Shown: positions 1 through 9,344, counted from the first letter of the stretch. The stretch is 38,818 nucleotides of DNA from Acidobacteriota bacterium (GCA_003222945.1 QHXM01000061.1:1-38818), one strand, 5' to 3'. Made by a program: numbers and translations. Notes: generated by a model not told the origin, from the letters alone.

Positions 1-1142
1 TAAAAGCACAGATGGCCTCGCGCGTGGCCCGGCGTGTGAAGCGCACGCAGGGAGAGGCGCGGCTCGCCCTTGAGTTCTATCAACTCTTCATCTTCGATGA
101 AGCGATCAATGCGAATGGAATCGTCGAGCGCTTCGGCGGTCAAACGGTGCGCGGCAACTGTTACGCTTCCGCCTAAATGTTCTCTGAGAGCATTGACGCC
201 TCCGACGTGGTCCGGGTGCAGGTGCGTCAGAATAATCTCACGAATCTTTCGCCCTTCATTCAAAAGGTCATCAATGCAAGCGGCGAGCGCGGCCTGTTCC
301 TCTTCATAAGGCGAGCCTGGATCAATGATGACCAGTTCGCTTGAGCCTACGATATAACAGTTCGTGTGCGTGGCGGGCGGCTTCGTTGGCGTGCGAACAG
401 GAAAGCAGATGAAGCCGGGAAGAAACTCAATGCGGCGAACGGGCTGCTGGTGCGCCTGCGGGATGGATAAGAATCTTTCGATTAGATCGTCCGTGATTCC
501 GCCCGCCAGAGTTTTCAAAGCATGAAGAACGGGCGGCACAAGTAGAACTTCGGACCGCTCCCAACGCGCAACTGCATCGCTCGCGCGAATCCACTCGCCT
601 GACGCAAGCTCCGCATCGCCCGCAACGTGCGGCTCTTGTTTGGCGGGGCAGTTGACTAGAAAGAACCAAGTGTCGAAGCGTCGCGGGCTAAAGGGCGGCG
701 TGACCCAGCGTCCTGCAAATGTGAAATCGTTTGCGTCCAGATGAAGGCCGTAGTGGTTCAGGAGTTCCGGGAAAGTCATGCGCCCTGATTCAAGATCATC
801 AAGGAGCGATGCGCGTTGACCTTTCGTTAAAGTCTCGCTCCCGCGCGCAATGAGCACGCCGAGTTCTTCAAACAACTCGCGCGCAGCGCAAGCGATCATC
901 GCGGCAGTCTCAGCATCAACGAAATTCTCCACGCGCGTCAACGCATCCGTCGCGTCGCGCTGCCCGCCCGGAAAAGCATGAAAGCCGCCGAGGAAAGCCA
1001 GCCGCTCGCTTCGTCGCACCCAGAAGGTTTCTGGATTAGCGCGGTATGTTCCAGCGCGAAGCAGGATGAGGGCAGCCGCATCTTTCGGCATCGCTGCTTG
1101 CGCAGCAGGCGCTTTCGCTTCAGTTGCAGGGTTAGTGCTCAT
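1..1142 (-). CDS. NUDIX hydrolase-like domain fused to MBL-fold (metallo-beta-lactamase) hydrolase, partial at window edge
   Basis: Manual reverse-strand translation from ATG at 1142 stays open to position 1: MSTNPATEAKAPAAQAAMPKDAAALILLRAGTYRANPETFWVRRSERLAFLGGFHAFPGGQ...AARELFEELGVLIARG (Nudix-like box) ... IILTHLHPDHVGGVNALREHLGG ... LRALHTPGHARGHLCF (MBL HxHxDH and HTPGH motifs). Missing from the ORF track, probably because it runs off the window. Confidence 0.85.
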   Translation of the reverse strand, partial: MSTNPATEAKAPAAQAAMPKDAAALILLRAGTYRANPETFWVRRSERLAFLGGFHAFPGGQRDATDALTRVENFVDAETAAMIACAARELFEELGVLIARGSETLTKGQRASLLDDLESGRMTFPELLNHYGLHLDANDFTFAGRWVTPPFSPRRFDTWFFLVNCPAKQEPHVAGDAELASGEWIRASDAVARWERSEVLLVPPVLHALKTLAGGITDDLIERFLSIPQAHQQPVRRIEFLPGFICFPVRTPTKPPATHTNCYIVGSSELVIIDPGSPYEEEQAALAACIDDLLNEGRKIREIILTHLHPDHVGGVNALREHLGGSVTVAAHRLTAEALDDSIRIDRFIEDEELIELKGEPRLSLRALHTPGHARGHLCF

Positions 1143-1504
1143 TAGATATTCGGACAGAAGAAGCGAATGCTGTTGCCGTCCGAGTCCTTCAGGTACATCT
1201 CGCGGTTGCCCCACTCTTGATTAATCGGGCCGGTGTCAATGCTCACATTTTTCTGAAGCAGTTCCTCGTGCAGACCGTCAATGTCGTCCACGCGCAGGTA
1301 AACGACGCCGCCGGAAACCGCATCTCCCGAAAAGGAAGAAACGTGCAGACGCACGTCGTCGCGCACCAAGCTCATGTGACATGGGTCAATATCGCCGGAA
1401 GGACGGTAAGCAGACTCCCGGCGAAAGCCCAGATGATCGCAATAGAACTCCTCCGCCACGACGGAGCTACTGACATGAAGGACGGGAATCGCTAACTTGA
1501 ACAT
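1142..1504 (-). CDS. VOC family protein (glyoxalase/bleomycin resistance-like)
   Basis: 120 aa; MFKLAIPVLHVSSSVVAEEFYCDHLGF...REMYLKDSDGNSIRFF typical VOC pattern; stop overlaps next start (TAATG). Confidence 0.85.
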   Translation of the reverse strand: MFKLAIPVLHVSSSVVAEEFYCDHLGFRRESAYRPSGDIDPCHMSLVRDDVRLHVSSFSGDAVSGGVVYLRVDDIDGLHEELLQKNVSIDTGPINQEWGNREMYLKDSDGNSIRFFCPNI

Positions 1505-1553
1505 GTGATGCCTCGTTATAGTGGATGGTAGCTTTACTGATTACTGACTCATT

Positions 1554-2240
1554 CTATTCCTGCCATCTGAATCTCTCGCCGTCTCTTCCATTCCAAGGTA
1601 GCCCGCGCATGTGGTAGCCGCCGTTCTCCCAGAAACCTGCCTGATCGTGTTCAAGAAATCGAACGCCCTTGACCCACTTGGCGGATTTCCATGCGTAGAG
1701 TTGTGGGACAATAAGACGAACCGGACCACCGTGCTCAGGTGGAATCGGTTGGCCGTCGTGCGACCATGCGAAGAGTGAGTCTTCCGCCAGGAAATATTCT
1801 ATCGGGAGATTCGTCGTCCAGCCGTAATCGTAGCCGAACGCCACGACAAACTTTGCCTCCGGCTTGACGCCAACGGAGCGCGCAAACACGCGCGTGGAGA
1901 CTCCGCCCCAGACGTTATCGAGCCGCGACCATCGCGTCACGCAATGAAAGTCAGCATAGACTTTGACAGCGGGAAGTTGCATGAACTCATCCAACGACCA
2001 ACTCTGCGCGCGTTCTACAAGGCCATCAACTTCAAACCGCCACGTTGCGAGATCAATCTCCGGCGTTCCGTGAGCATCGAGCACAGGCCACTTGCGCGTT
2101 CTGGTCTGTCCGGGCGGGATTCTGTCCGCGCGCTTTGTGTCCGGGCTGATAATCACATCAGACTCCTGAACCTCTTCGGCACGGCGCGGCTCGCCTTTTT
2201 GATAATCTGGATCGTTGAATAGATTTCCAAGAAAGCTCAT
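1554..2240 (-). CDS. Sulfite oxidase-like (YedY/MsrP-type) molybdopterin-dependent oxidoreductase
   Basis: From MSFLGNLFNDPDYQKGEP...; motifs ADFHCVTRWSRLDNVWGGV, PPEHGGPVRLIVPQLYAWKSAKWVKGVRFLEHDQAGFWENGGYHMRG. Upstream ORF extension (to 2402) is repeat-derived and probably not translated. Confidence 0.9.
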   Translation of the reverse strand: MSFLGNLFNDPDYQKGEPRRAEEVQESDVIISPDTKRADRIPPGQTRTRKWPVLDAHGTPEIDLATWRFEVDGLVERAQSWSLDEFMQLPAVKVYADFHCVTRWSRLDNVWGGVSTRVFARSVGVKPEAKFVVAFGYDYGWTTNLPIEYFLAEDSLFAWSHDGQPIPPEHGGPVRLIVPQLYAWKSAKWVKGVRFLEHDQAGFWENGGYHMRGLPWNGRDGERFRWQE

Positions 2241-2250
2241 AAAACCCTCA

Positions 2251-2360
2251 GAGGGGAAAGGGCGAAAAGTGGAAGAGGGTAAGTGGAAAAGCAAACCAGT
2301 AGAGTTTTCACGCCGCGCTTCACCGTTTGCCCTTTTAACCCTTAACCTTTTCCCCCTTTC
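2251..2360. repeat. Purine/pyrimidine word hairpin (degenerate)
   Basis: gaggggaaagggcgaaaagtggaagagggtaagtggaaaagc vs gcccttttaacccttaaccttttccccctttc; imperfect. Confidence 0.5.
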
Positions 2361-2776
2361 GTTTTTCTCTCTGCCAGCCGCATCAACTCTTCCGGCATCC
2401 ATTTGCTGACGCCTTTCTTGAGCGGCTCTTCGATTCCGACCGTTCGGTCGTGCCAGGTGTCAACGGATTGTGTACTGCGTTGCTGTTCGTAATTTTCCGT
2501 CTGCTCAAGGCTGAGCACTATGCCGTTGATTATCTCTTTCCAGTCCTGAAGCTGAATGCCGCGCATGACCAGGGGAAGCCCTGCGGTCCAATCCTCTTCG
2601 GGCGCGCGCGCATCCTGCTCTGGAATCGTCAGGCTGTCTGTGGGCGGGAAGGGTGCGCCCTGATACTCTTTCAGAAGTTGAGCCTTAAGGTCTTTGTAAG
2701 AGAGTTGCGGATTCTCTCTGTGAAACGCTTGCGCGCGGCGGAAAATGTCCGCGACCGTTTGCTGCTCTCGAGCCAT
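2342..2776 (-). CDS. Conserved hypothetical protein
   Basis: MAREQQTVADIFRRAQAFHRENPQLSYKDLKAQLL...; ORF track start (2929) extends into a repeat hairpin and is unlikely. Confidence 0.65.
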   Translation of the reverse strand: MAREQQTVADIFRRAQAFHRENPQLSYKDLKAQLLKEYQGAPFPPTDSLTIPEQDARAPEEDWTAGLPLVMRGIQLQDWKEIINGIVLSLEQTENYEQQRSTQSVDTWHDRTVGIEEPLKKGVSKWMPEELMRLAERKTKGGKG

Positions 2777-2838
2777 AGAAGTCCCTTCTTGTGACCTCCT
2801 TCGGAATTTTTCTGCGTGTGATAGAAATACCTTATGCC

Positions 2839-2991
2839 GGAGCAGAAGAGCAAGGGAGGAACGAAGGGATGAAGGATGAGGGATGAGGGATGAATAAGAA
2901 AGGACTGATTTTATGTTTTTTCGATTCATCCCTCATCCCTTCGTCCTCTGCCCTTATTCTCATCCCTGCCTTCCCTCCCTTGCTTTCGTTC
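2839..2991. repeat. gaaggatgaggg/catccctcatccc word hairpin
   Basis: Perfect 16-bp core gggatgagggatgaat (2880-2895) / attcatccctcatccc (2924-2939), flanked by further partially complementary reiterations. Confidence 0.85.
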
Positions 2992-3058
2992 TTCTTTCTG
3001 TTCATCATAGCCGTCAAAGTTTTTCGTCACAGAAACAGGTTGAGAGCGAGCGAGTTGA

Positions 3059-4423
3059 ATGTCTGACGCAACTATTTCCGGTGAAGCAATAACTCTTCAT
3101 TCAGACCAAGCGGCGGGGCAGATGGTTTGTCCCGTATGCGGGCGTGAAGCCGCCCACGGGCTGGTCTCTTTCGAGGCTCTGCCAGACAACCTGAAAGTGA
3201 TGGTTGCGGCGAATGCTCCTCAGGATGTGGACGCTGTTTGTAAGCGCTGCGTTGAGATGTTTGAGCGAGCGCGCGTTCAACTCGAAGAGGATTCGGTCAT
3301 CTTCGAGCAGGGCGGCCATGTTCTCTCCACACCTCTACGGATGGACGCGGACGAACGCTTCACGGGTCGCAATGTAACAATCGCTTTTCTTGATTCAGGT
3401 TTCTACGCGCATCCTGATCTGACAGAGCCAAAGAACCGCATACTCGCCTATCACAGCATAGTCGCGGCAGAGGGCGATAAGACTTCGTTGGAGACGCCAG
3501 ACACCTCTAGCTGGCACGGCATGATGACCTCTGTCGTGGCGGCTGGCAACGGCGAACTCTCCGATGGTTTCTATCGAGGTATTGCGCCGGACTCGAACGT
3601 CGTTCTGGTTAAGCTTGCAAAATCGGGGCGCATTCCAGAAGCGAACATAGAGCGCGGATTAAAATGGGTGATGGCTCATCGCAAAAAGTACGACATTCGA
3701 GTTGTCAACATCTCTGCCGGAGGCGACTACGAAGCGCCTTACTTGCACAACTCTCTCGCTCAAATGGTGGAAGAAGCTGTGCGCGAAGGCTTGACGGTCG
3801 TGTGCGCTGTTGGCAACGCGGGACTTCAGCCCGGTCATCCTGTCTTGCCGCCAGCGAGCGCGCCCTCGTGCATAGCCGTCGGAGGATTGGACGATCAGAA
3901 CTCTCTGGACCGTGCGCGACGCGGAATGTATCGCTCATCTTATGGTCCGACGATTGACGGGTTGCAGAAACCTGAAGTCATAGCGCCGGGCATCTGGGTC
4001 CCTGCGCCAATTCTTCCCGGCACGCCGACAGCAGAAGAGGCAGAGTTGTTTGCCATGCTTGATAATGCGCCGGACGAAGAGCTTCGCGCTCTGATAGAAG
4101 GGAACGCAGGCGTTGATAAGGATTTGGACGAAGCGCGCGACCTTCCTCTTTCTCTGCTCAGACAGTTGATAACGATAAAGCTGCGCGAGGGCAACGTGAT
4201 TAGCGGGCATTACAAGTACGTTGACGGGACATCGTTCGCTTCACCTATTGTGGCTTCCATAGTCACCTGTATGCTCGAAGCGAATCCCGTATTAACGCCG
4301 CAGCAGATAAAACGAATTCTGATTGCGACGGCTGAGCGATTGCCCGGAATCGAAGTTGACCGCCAGGGCTGGGGCGTCGTCTCTCCGCGCCGCGCCGTAG
4401 AAGCTGCGCTGGCCTTAACGTAA
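3059..4423 (+). CDS. S8 family (subtilisin-like) serine peptidase with N-terminal CxxC...CxxC segment
   Basis: Catalytic blocks TIAFLDSGFYAHPDL (Asp), SSWHGMMTSVVAAGNG (His), VDGTSFASPIVASI (Ser); N-term CPVCGREAAHG...CKRCVEMF; no obvious signal peptide. Confidence 0.92.
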   Translation: MSDATISGEAITLHSDQAAGQMVCPVCGREAAHGLVSFEALPDNLKVMVAANAPQDVDAVCKRCVEMFERARVQLEEDSVIFEQGGHVLSTPLRMDADERFTGRNVTIAFLDSGFYAHPDLTEPKNRILAYHSIVAAEGDKTSLETPDTSSWHGMMTSVVAAGNGELSDGFYRGIAPDSNVVLVKLAKSGRIPEANIERGLKWVMAHRKKYDIRVVNISAGGDYEAPYLHNSLAQMVEEAVREGLTVVCAVGNAGLQPGHPVLPPASAPSCIAVGGLDDQNSLDRARRGMYRSSYGPTIDGLQKPEVIAPGIWVPAPILPGTPTAEEAELFAMLDNAPDEELRALIEGNAGVDKDLDEARDLPLSLLRQLITIKLREGNVISGHYKYVDGTSFASPIVASIVTCMLEANPVLTPQQIKRILIATAERLPGIEVDRQGWGVVSPRRAVEAALALT

Positions 4424-4430
4424 ACGATGA

Positions 4431-4524
4431 GAAAAGCAGAATTCAGGAGTCAGAATTCAGAAGCCAGAATAAAGACAAAACGGGTTTCATCCTTATCCCT
4501 TCTGGCTTCTGAATTCTGCTTTTC
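4431..4524. repeat. gaattcag/gaagccag word hairpin
   Basis: Right arm ttctggcttctgaattctgcttttc (4500-4524) pairs fully with left arm 4431-4469 except for a 14-nt word duplication gagtcagaattcag. Confidence 0.88.
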
Positions 4525-4535
4525 TGCCCTTCCTT

Positions 4536-6296
4536 ATGAACGATTGCCGGTTACATGATGGCTCAGTGGTTATCATCATCGGCGGTGGGCCGGGAGGCTC
4601 AGCTTGCGCTATAAAGTTGTTGCAGGGCGCGGACGAGCGCGGGCTACGGCTTCGCGTGCTGATTTTCGAGGGCAAGGATTTTCAAGTTCACGCTAATCAG
4701 TGCGTAGGGGTGCTATCGCCGCCCGTCGAGGATGTGCTTGCAGAAGAGTTGGACCTACATCTTCCTCACTCTCTAATCAAACGACAGATTTTCGGTTACC
4801 GTCTGCACGGCGCGCGTGAGAATGTTCTGCTCACGGGGCACGGCGCGACCGCCAGCGATATAAGACGGGGGCGAGCGACTTACGCTGTAGAGCGCGCGGA
4901 GTTCGATCAGTTCATGCTCGACCATGCAAGAGAGCTTGGCGCGCGTGTCATTGAATCGCGCGTGACTGGAGTTGAGTTTGTTCGAGGCGAAGGGTTAGAC
5001 GAAGTTCGCGTATATAGTGAATCCGAATACGAGAGAGCAGATGTTGTGGTCGGCGCGTTCGGCCTGGACGAAGCGATGCTTTCGGTCTTTGAAGATGTGA
5101 CGCGAAGAGACGGCCACTACGAGCGTCCGTCTAAGTGGTTGAAGAGTTATTTGACGACGATTGAAACGACGGCGCGCGTTGAAAAGGATAAACTGGGTCA
5201 CATCGTTCATGCTTTTCTTCTTCCGCCCGAATGCCCGCGCATAGAGTTCGGCGCTATAACTCCGAAAGACGATCACATTCTGGTCAACATTGCGGGCGAG
5301 CGCGTCTCTTCATGCGACCTTGATCTCTTTTTGAAGATGCCGCAAGTGCAGGCGCTTCTGCCCGGCTTTGACCCGACGATGATTAACTATTACGAAGGGC
5401 GCTTTCCTTCAAGCCCAGCGCGCGGTGCTTACGGCCATCGTTACGCGCTCGTGGGCGACGCGACGGGCTGGCTTCGTCCGTTCAAAGGCAAGGGCATCAA
5501 CACGGCAATCATTACGGGCGTGCGCGTGGCGGAGACTATGCTCGAACATGGTGTGTCGAAACGCGCGCTTGAGAATTATAGAAAAGGTTGCAGCGATCTG
5601 CTTGGAGATTACCGTTACGGCGTCGCGGTCCGTCGCCTGATGCTTTGGGGAGCGCGGCTCGTCCTCGACCCTATGATTGATGTCGGCAAGACTGATCCTT
5701 TGATGTATGATGCGCTCTTCGATTCGGTTTCGGGGCACGACTCTTATCGCAACATCATCAAGCGTTCTCTGAAGCCGCGCCTTGTCAGAAAAGTCGCCGC
5801 GCGAGTCTTTCAAGGTCTTCGCCATCACCGCGCGCGTAGAGCCAAACGTATGCCGGACATTGTCATTAGAAACATGACCGTGCGCGACATAGACGAAGTC
5901 CTGCGCATAGACGAGAAGATTACGGGTCGCCCGCACGCGGCTTACTACGAGACAAAGGCCGCATCTTACATCAGTCGCGGACCTGATTATTGTCTCATAG
6001 CGGAGCACCGTGATCGCGTCGTCGGTTTCGTTCTAGGCGACGTGCGCGGCTGGGAGTTTGCGGCTGAGTTGTCCGGCTGGCTTGAGATCATTGGCGTTGA
6101 CCCGGACTATCACGGTCAGGGCGTGAGCCGCGCGTTGATGAATGAACTGTTCGCGCGTTTCAAACGGGCAGGCGTAAAGTTGGTCAACACGATGGTCAAC
6201 TGGAACGACGGCGATCTGATTGATTATTTCAGCGCGAACGGCTTTGCACGCGGCGAGTACGTTAATCTGGTTAAGAATCTGGCGGAAGAAAAATAG
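4536..6296 (+). CDS. NAD(P)/FAD-dependent oxidoreductase (geranylgeranyl-reductase-like) fused to GNAT N-acetyltransferase domain
   Basis: N-term VVIIIGGGPGGSACAIKLL, YALVGDATGWLRPFKGKGINTAI; C-term MPDIVIRNMTVRDIDEVLRID...GWLEIIGVDPDYHGQGVSRALMNELF (GNAT acetyl-CoA loop). One uninterrupted 586-aa frame. Confidence 0.88.
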   Translation: MNDCRLHDGSVVIIIGGGPGGSACAIKLLQGADERGLRLRVLIFEGKDFQVHANQCVGVLSPPVEDVLAEELDLHLPHSLIKRQIFGYRLHGARENVLLTGHGATASDIRRGRATYAVERAEFDQFMLDHARELGARVIESRVTGVEFVRGEGLDEVRVYSESEYERADVVVGAFGLDEAMLSVFEDVTRRDGHYERPSKWLKSYLTTIETTARVEKDKLGHIVHAFLLPPECPRIEFGAITPKDDHILVNIAGERVSSCDLDLFLKMPQVQALLPGFDPTMINYYEGRFPSSPARGAYGHRYALVGDATGWLRPFKGKGINTAIITGVRVAETMLEHGVSKRALENYRKGCSDLLGDYRYGVAVRRLMLWGARLVLDPMIDVGKTDPLMYDALFDSVSGHDSYRNIIKRSLKPRLVRKVAARVFQGLRHHRARRAKRMPDIVIRNMTVRDIDEVLRIDEKITGRPHAAYYETKAASYISRGPDYCLIAEHRDRVVGFVLGDVRGWEFAAELSGWLEIIGVDPDYHGQGVSRALMNELFARFKRAGVKLVNTMVNWNDGDLIDYFSANGFARGEYVNLVKNLAEEK

Positions 6297-6297
6297 A

Positions 6298-6342
6298 AAA
6301 GAGCGCGCCGGATATTTTGATGAATGTCTAGGCGCGCTCTTT
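6298..6342. terminator. Putative bidirectional intrinsic terminator between convergent genes
   Basis: Perfect 12-bp stem aaagagcgcgcc (6298-6309)/ggcgcgctcttt (6331-6342), followed by ctttt; lies between convergent stops at 6296 and 6364. Confidence 0.75.
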
Positions 6343-6363
6343 CTTTTGTCTCAATATCAGATT

Positions 6364-6933
6364 CTACGGCATCGTCATTTTGAACTTATACCAGCCCGAT
6401 TTTCCAAAGAATCTCTCTCCTTCCTGGTCATAGAGCGCCAGGTAGAATTTCAAATCGTACTCGCCGCTCTCTTCCAGATTCAGTGCCGAATAAGGGACGA
6501 AAACTTGGAGGTCGTTATACTGCGCCGGGTCGTACTGTGGCGTGAAATCCGTGTGAGCGCTCACGCCGCCCTCTTTGTCTCTATATTTCGCATCGTTGGC
6601 TTCAATCGGTGAGCCATCATCATTAAAGAAGTAGGCGATCAACCAGCAATTGACATCATATCCATGTCTCACAAGAAACTTGGCGTGGATGCGCATTCCC
6701 TTTTGCCCACCCACGGTCACGTTGTGCACGACACGCGCGCCCTGATACTCAGCCTCCGGGTCATCCAGAGCCGCTGCATTATTCAATGGCGTAATCTCGA
6801 TGCGCGGAGTGTTGCCGGAGGCAAACATCTTCTGCGCCCGGACAGCAGAATTGGGGGCAGCGATTAGAAGCGCAATCAACGCCAGCGCGACGGCGCTCAA
6901 TACTGAGACTCTCAACACTAAATGATTCTTCAT
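6364..6933 (-). CDS. Secreted hypothetical protein
   Basis: MKNHLVLRVSVLSAVALALIALLIAAPNSAVRAQ signal peptide; purine-rich RBS upstream. Confidence 0.7.
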   Translation of the reverse strand: MKNHLVLRVSVLSAVALALIALLIAAPNSAVRAQKMFASGNTPRIEITPLNNAAALDDPEAEYQGARVVHNVTVGGQKGMRIHAKFLVRHGYDVNCWLIAYFFNDDGSPIEANDAKYRDKEGGVSAHTDFTPQYDPAQYNDLQVFVPYSALNLEESGEYDLKFYLALYDQEGERFFGKSGWYKFKMTMP

Positions 6934-6987
6934 CGGTAACTTTCCTTTCAAGCTGATACTTCGTTAAGATTTATCTTTAGTCGTCTC

Positions 6988-7707
6988 TCATGCGCCAAGA
7001 CGCTTCGAGACATCTTCCTCGAACTTGTCGTTGTCAACGTCCTCCATGTATAGCTTCTGCTTTGGAACAACTTTACGGGATTTCAAATCTCTCTTACCTT
7101 TGCCGCGAAAAGTTTCGCGCACGCCGGTCAGATAATTTGTGCTTTCCGTCATCACATCTGTGGTAAGGCGATCAACCGTCCGGTAGTCGAAACCTATGAG
7201 CGCGAACCTCTGCGTCTCAGGTTCGTAGCGGAAGCGATAGGTCAGATCGGATAACTCGCGCGAGCCGTGATCCTGCTCAACGATGAGCACACCTTTCTCT
7301 ATCTTGACGTTGGCGGGCGATTCCACTACGCCGTAAAAAGCTCCGCCGCAACGAGTGCATTGCAGAAGGCTATCGGTGACGGCGGCGCGCCAGAGCTTCC
7401 CCTCTTTGTTCCGCAAGACGATGACGAGCGCACGCTGGCGCTCCGTAGCCGTATCGTCTTTATCTTTGGCGGGCTTGTCCTCCACAAGTTTAAGCGCGTA
7501 GTCGGGCACAGTATCGCCGTTCAAATCTCCCGCGACCTGCTCTTCGATTTTCCATCCCGCCGGAACAAAATTATTAACAGCGCCTGCAACAGCAGGAATG
7601 CTTGCTTTATCTATCCTCGCCCTATCTTCCTGCGCGAGCGACCGGGCAGGAAAAATTAGACAAGCCAAAAAGAGAGCCAGCAAAGAAAGAGCAAAGTATC
7701 GTTTCAT
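6988..7707 (-). CDS. Secreted hypothetical protein
   Basis: 239 aa, MKRYFALSLLALFLACLIFPARSLAQ signal peptide. Confidence 0.75.
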   Translation of the reverse strand: MKRYFALSLLALFLACLIFPARSLAQEDRARIDKASIPAVAGAVNNFVPAGWKIEEQVAGDLNGDTVPDYALKLVEDKPAKDKDDTATERQRALVIVLRNKEGKLWRAAVTDSLLQCTRCGGAFYGVVESPANVKIEKGVLIVEQDHGSRELSDLTYRFRYEPETQRFALIGFDYRTVDRLTTDVMTESTNYLTGVRETFRGKGKRDLKSRKVVPKQKLYMEDVDNDKFEEDVSKRLGA

Positions 7708-7966
7708 CTCTTCTCCTTACAAAAGTGTCGAATAGAATTTAGTATGAGAGACAAAAGCTAAAAAGATTGGTGCGCGCTTGCCTTTAGAACGCGCGAGGAG
7801 AGGCATAATGTCCATCAATGTCTAATCAAACGGCCTTCAACAAGATCGTTCGGAGAATACACTTGAACAAGATTTGCGGTCAAGACATTATTGGCCCAAA
7901 CGCAGAACGCTTAAAACATTCTGTCTCTTCCACGCACGCTCGACTCACTAGACATGCGCGACGAGC

Positions 7967-8290
7967 GTGTGCCACAATCTCGCGCGTCAACCAGTAATGA
8001 AAATAGAATCAGGAGTTATAGACATGCAAGAGAATGAGAATGCGGCAGACGCGTCTCCGGCGAGCGAACAGGGCACAGAGCAGTCGCCGCCAGCAGCGAC
8101 CGAAGAGATTACTTATCATGCCGTCGAAAAGGACGGACAGGTGACGGCCATCTGGGAGATGCGCGGGCGCAAACATGTCAGAACGATTGACCCGCGCTCG
8201 CGTCAGGGGCTAGAGATTCTACGCCTCTACACTGCGGACCAGCAGGACGAGACACCTGCACAGGAAGCAGGCGAAGCTTCTTCCACATAA
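7967..8290 (+). CDS. Small hypothetical protein (start may be downstream, e.g. MQENENAADASPA)
   Basis: Acidic Ala/Gln/Glu-rich ends around a compact core EITYHAVEKDGQVTAIWEMRGRKHVRTIDPRSRQGLEILRLYTA. Confidence 0.55.
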   Translation: MCHNLARQPVMKIESGVIDMQENENAADASPASEQGTEQSPPAATEEITYHAVEKDGQVTAIWEMRGRKHVRTIDPRSRQGLEILRLYTADQQDETPAQEAGEASST

Positions 8291-8328
8291 AAAGGTTTCC
8301 GGTACGAAATCTCACCTGAAAGATTACT

Positions 8329-9285
8329 TCAAGTAACTAAATTGCGCGGCTTGCCCGACGCGAATGCTTCGAGGTTTTCGATCAATTGATCTGCAAGTGT
8401 CTGCATAGCCTCGCGGCTCGCCCAGGCGATGTGCGGCGTGAGAATGAAATTGGGCAGGTTAAGATTAAGAAGCAGATTCCCTTCACGCGGCGGTTCTTTC
8501 GTCAGAACGTCGAAGCCCGCGCCGGCAATTGAGCCAGAGCGCAAAGCTTCTACCAGAGATATTTCATCAACCAGCCCGCCACGCGCAGTGTTAATTAGAA
8601 TCGCATCGCGCCGCATCATCCGAAACTCTTCACGACCGATAAGCCCGCGCGTCTCATCACTGAGCGGGCAATGAAGAGTGATGATGTCGCTTGTGCGCAA
8701 GACATCTTCAAAGCTTGTTCTTCCCTCACGACGCGCACGCGCCTCCTTATGTTCCGAGATGAGAACGCGCATTCCAAAAGCGAGCGCAAGTTTCTCAACA
8801 GCCCGCCCAAGCGTTCCGTAACCTATAATGCCGAGCGTGCTCGCGTCTAGGTCGCGTATCGTGTGCGTGAGCAGGCAGAAACCGCTCGCTTGCTGCCACA
8901 GCCCGCGCTCTAAGTCCTCACAATAGCTTAGGAGATTGCGCCTGAGCGCAAGAATCAACATGAAAACATGTTCAGGTACGGAGTTGCGCGCGTAGTTGCG
9001 AACATTCGAGACGGGGAGATTTCGGCGTCGGCAATAGTCCAGGTCCACTATATCAATGCCCGTCGCTGCGACGGCTATGAATTTAAGGCCGGGCAACTCA
9101 GATAGTGAATCGGCGCGCAAGGGAACTTTGTTGGTGATGGCGATGGTCGCTTCCTTCAATCTTTCTATAACCTCAGAAGGCGCAGTCGTCTCATGCTCAA
9201 CCCATTCGTGCTCGAAGTCGGGGCGGCGCAAGTTAGCAATCAACGTGCTGCGGTCCAGAAAGACTATGCGCTGCATGATTGCCAA
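8329..9285 (-). CDS. D-2-hydroxyacid dehydrogenase family protein
   Basis: Rossmann TLGIIGYGTLGRAVEKLALAFGMRVL; HCPLSDETRGLIGREEFRMMRRDAILINTARGGLVDE; LTPHIAWASREA. Confidence 0.93.
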   Translation of the reverse strand: MAIMQRIVFLDRSTLIANLRRPDFEHEWVEHETTAPSEVIERLKEATIAITNKVPLRADSLSELPGLKFIAVAATGIDIVDLDYCRRRNLPVSNVRNYARNSVPEHVFMLILALRRNLLSYCEDLERGLWQQASGFCLLTHTIRDLDASTLGIIGYGTLGRAVEKLALAFGMRVLISEHKEARARREGRTSFEDVLRTSDIITLHCPLSDETRGLIGREEFRMMRRDAILINTARGGLVDEISLVEALRSGSIAGAGFDVLTKEPPREGNLLLNLNLPNFILTPHIAWASREAMQTLADQLIENLEAFASGKPRNLVT

Positions 9286-9344
9286 GTATGAAGGATTGAG
9301 GCTCTGTGAGGGAAGCCTGATTGAAACCAGACCACCGCGAAAAT

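Noticed and set aside
5409-6008. 199-aa minus-strand ORF inside the FAD/GNAT gene
   Set aside because: Antisense to a strongly supported CDS; no domain features.
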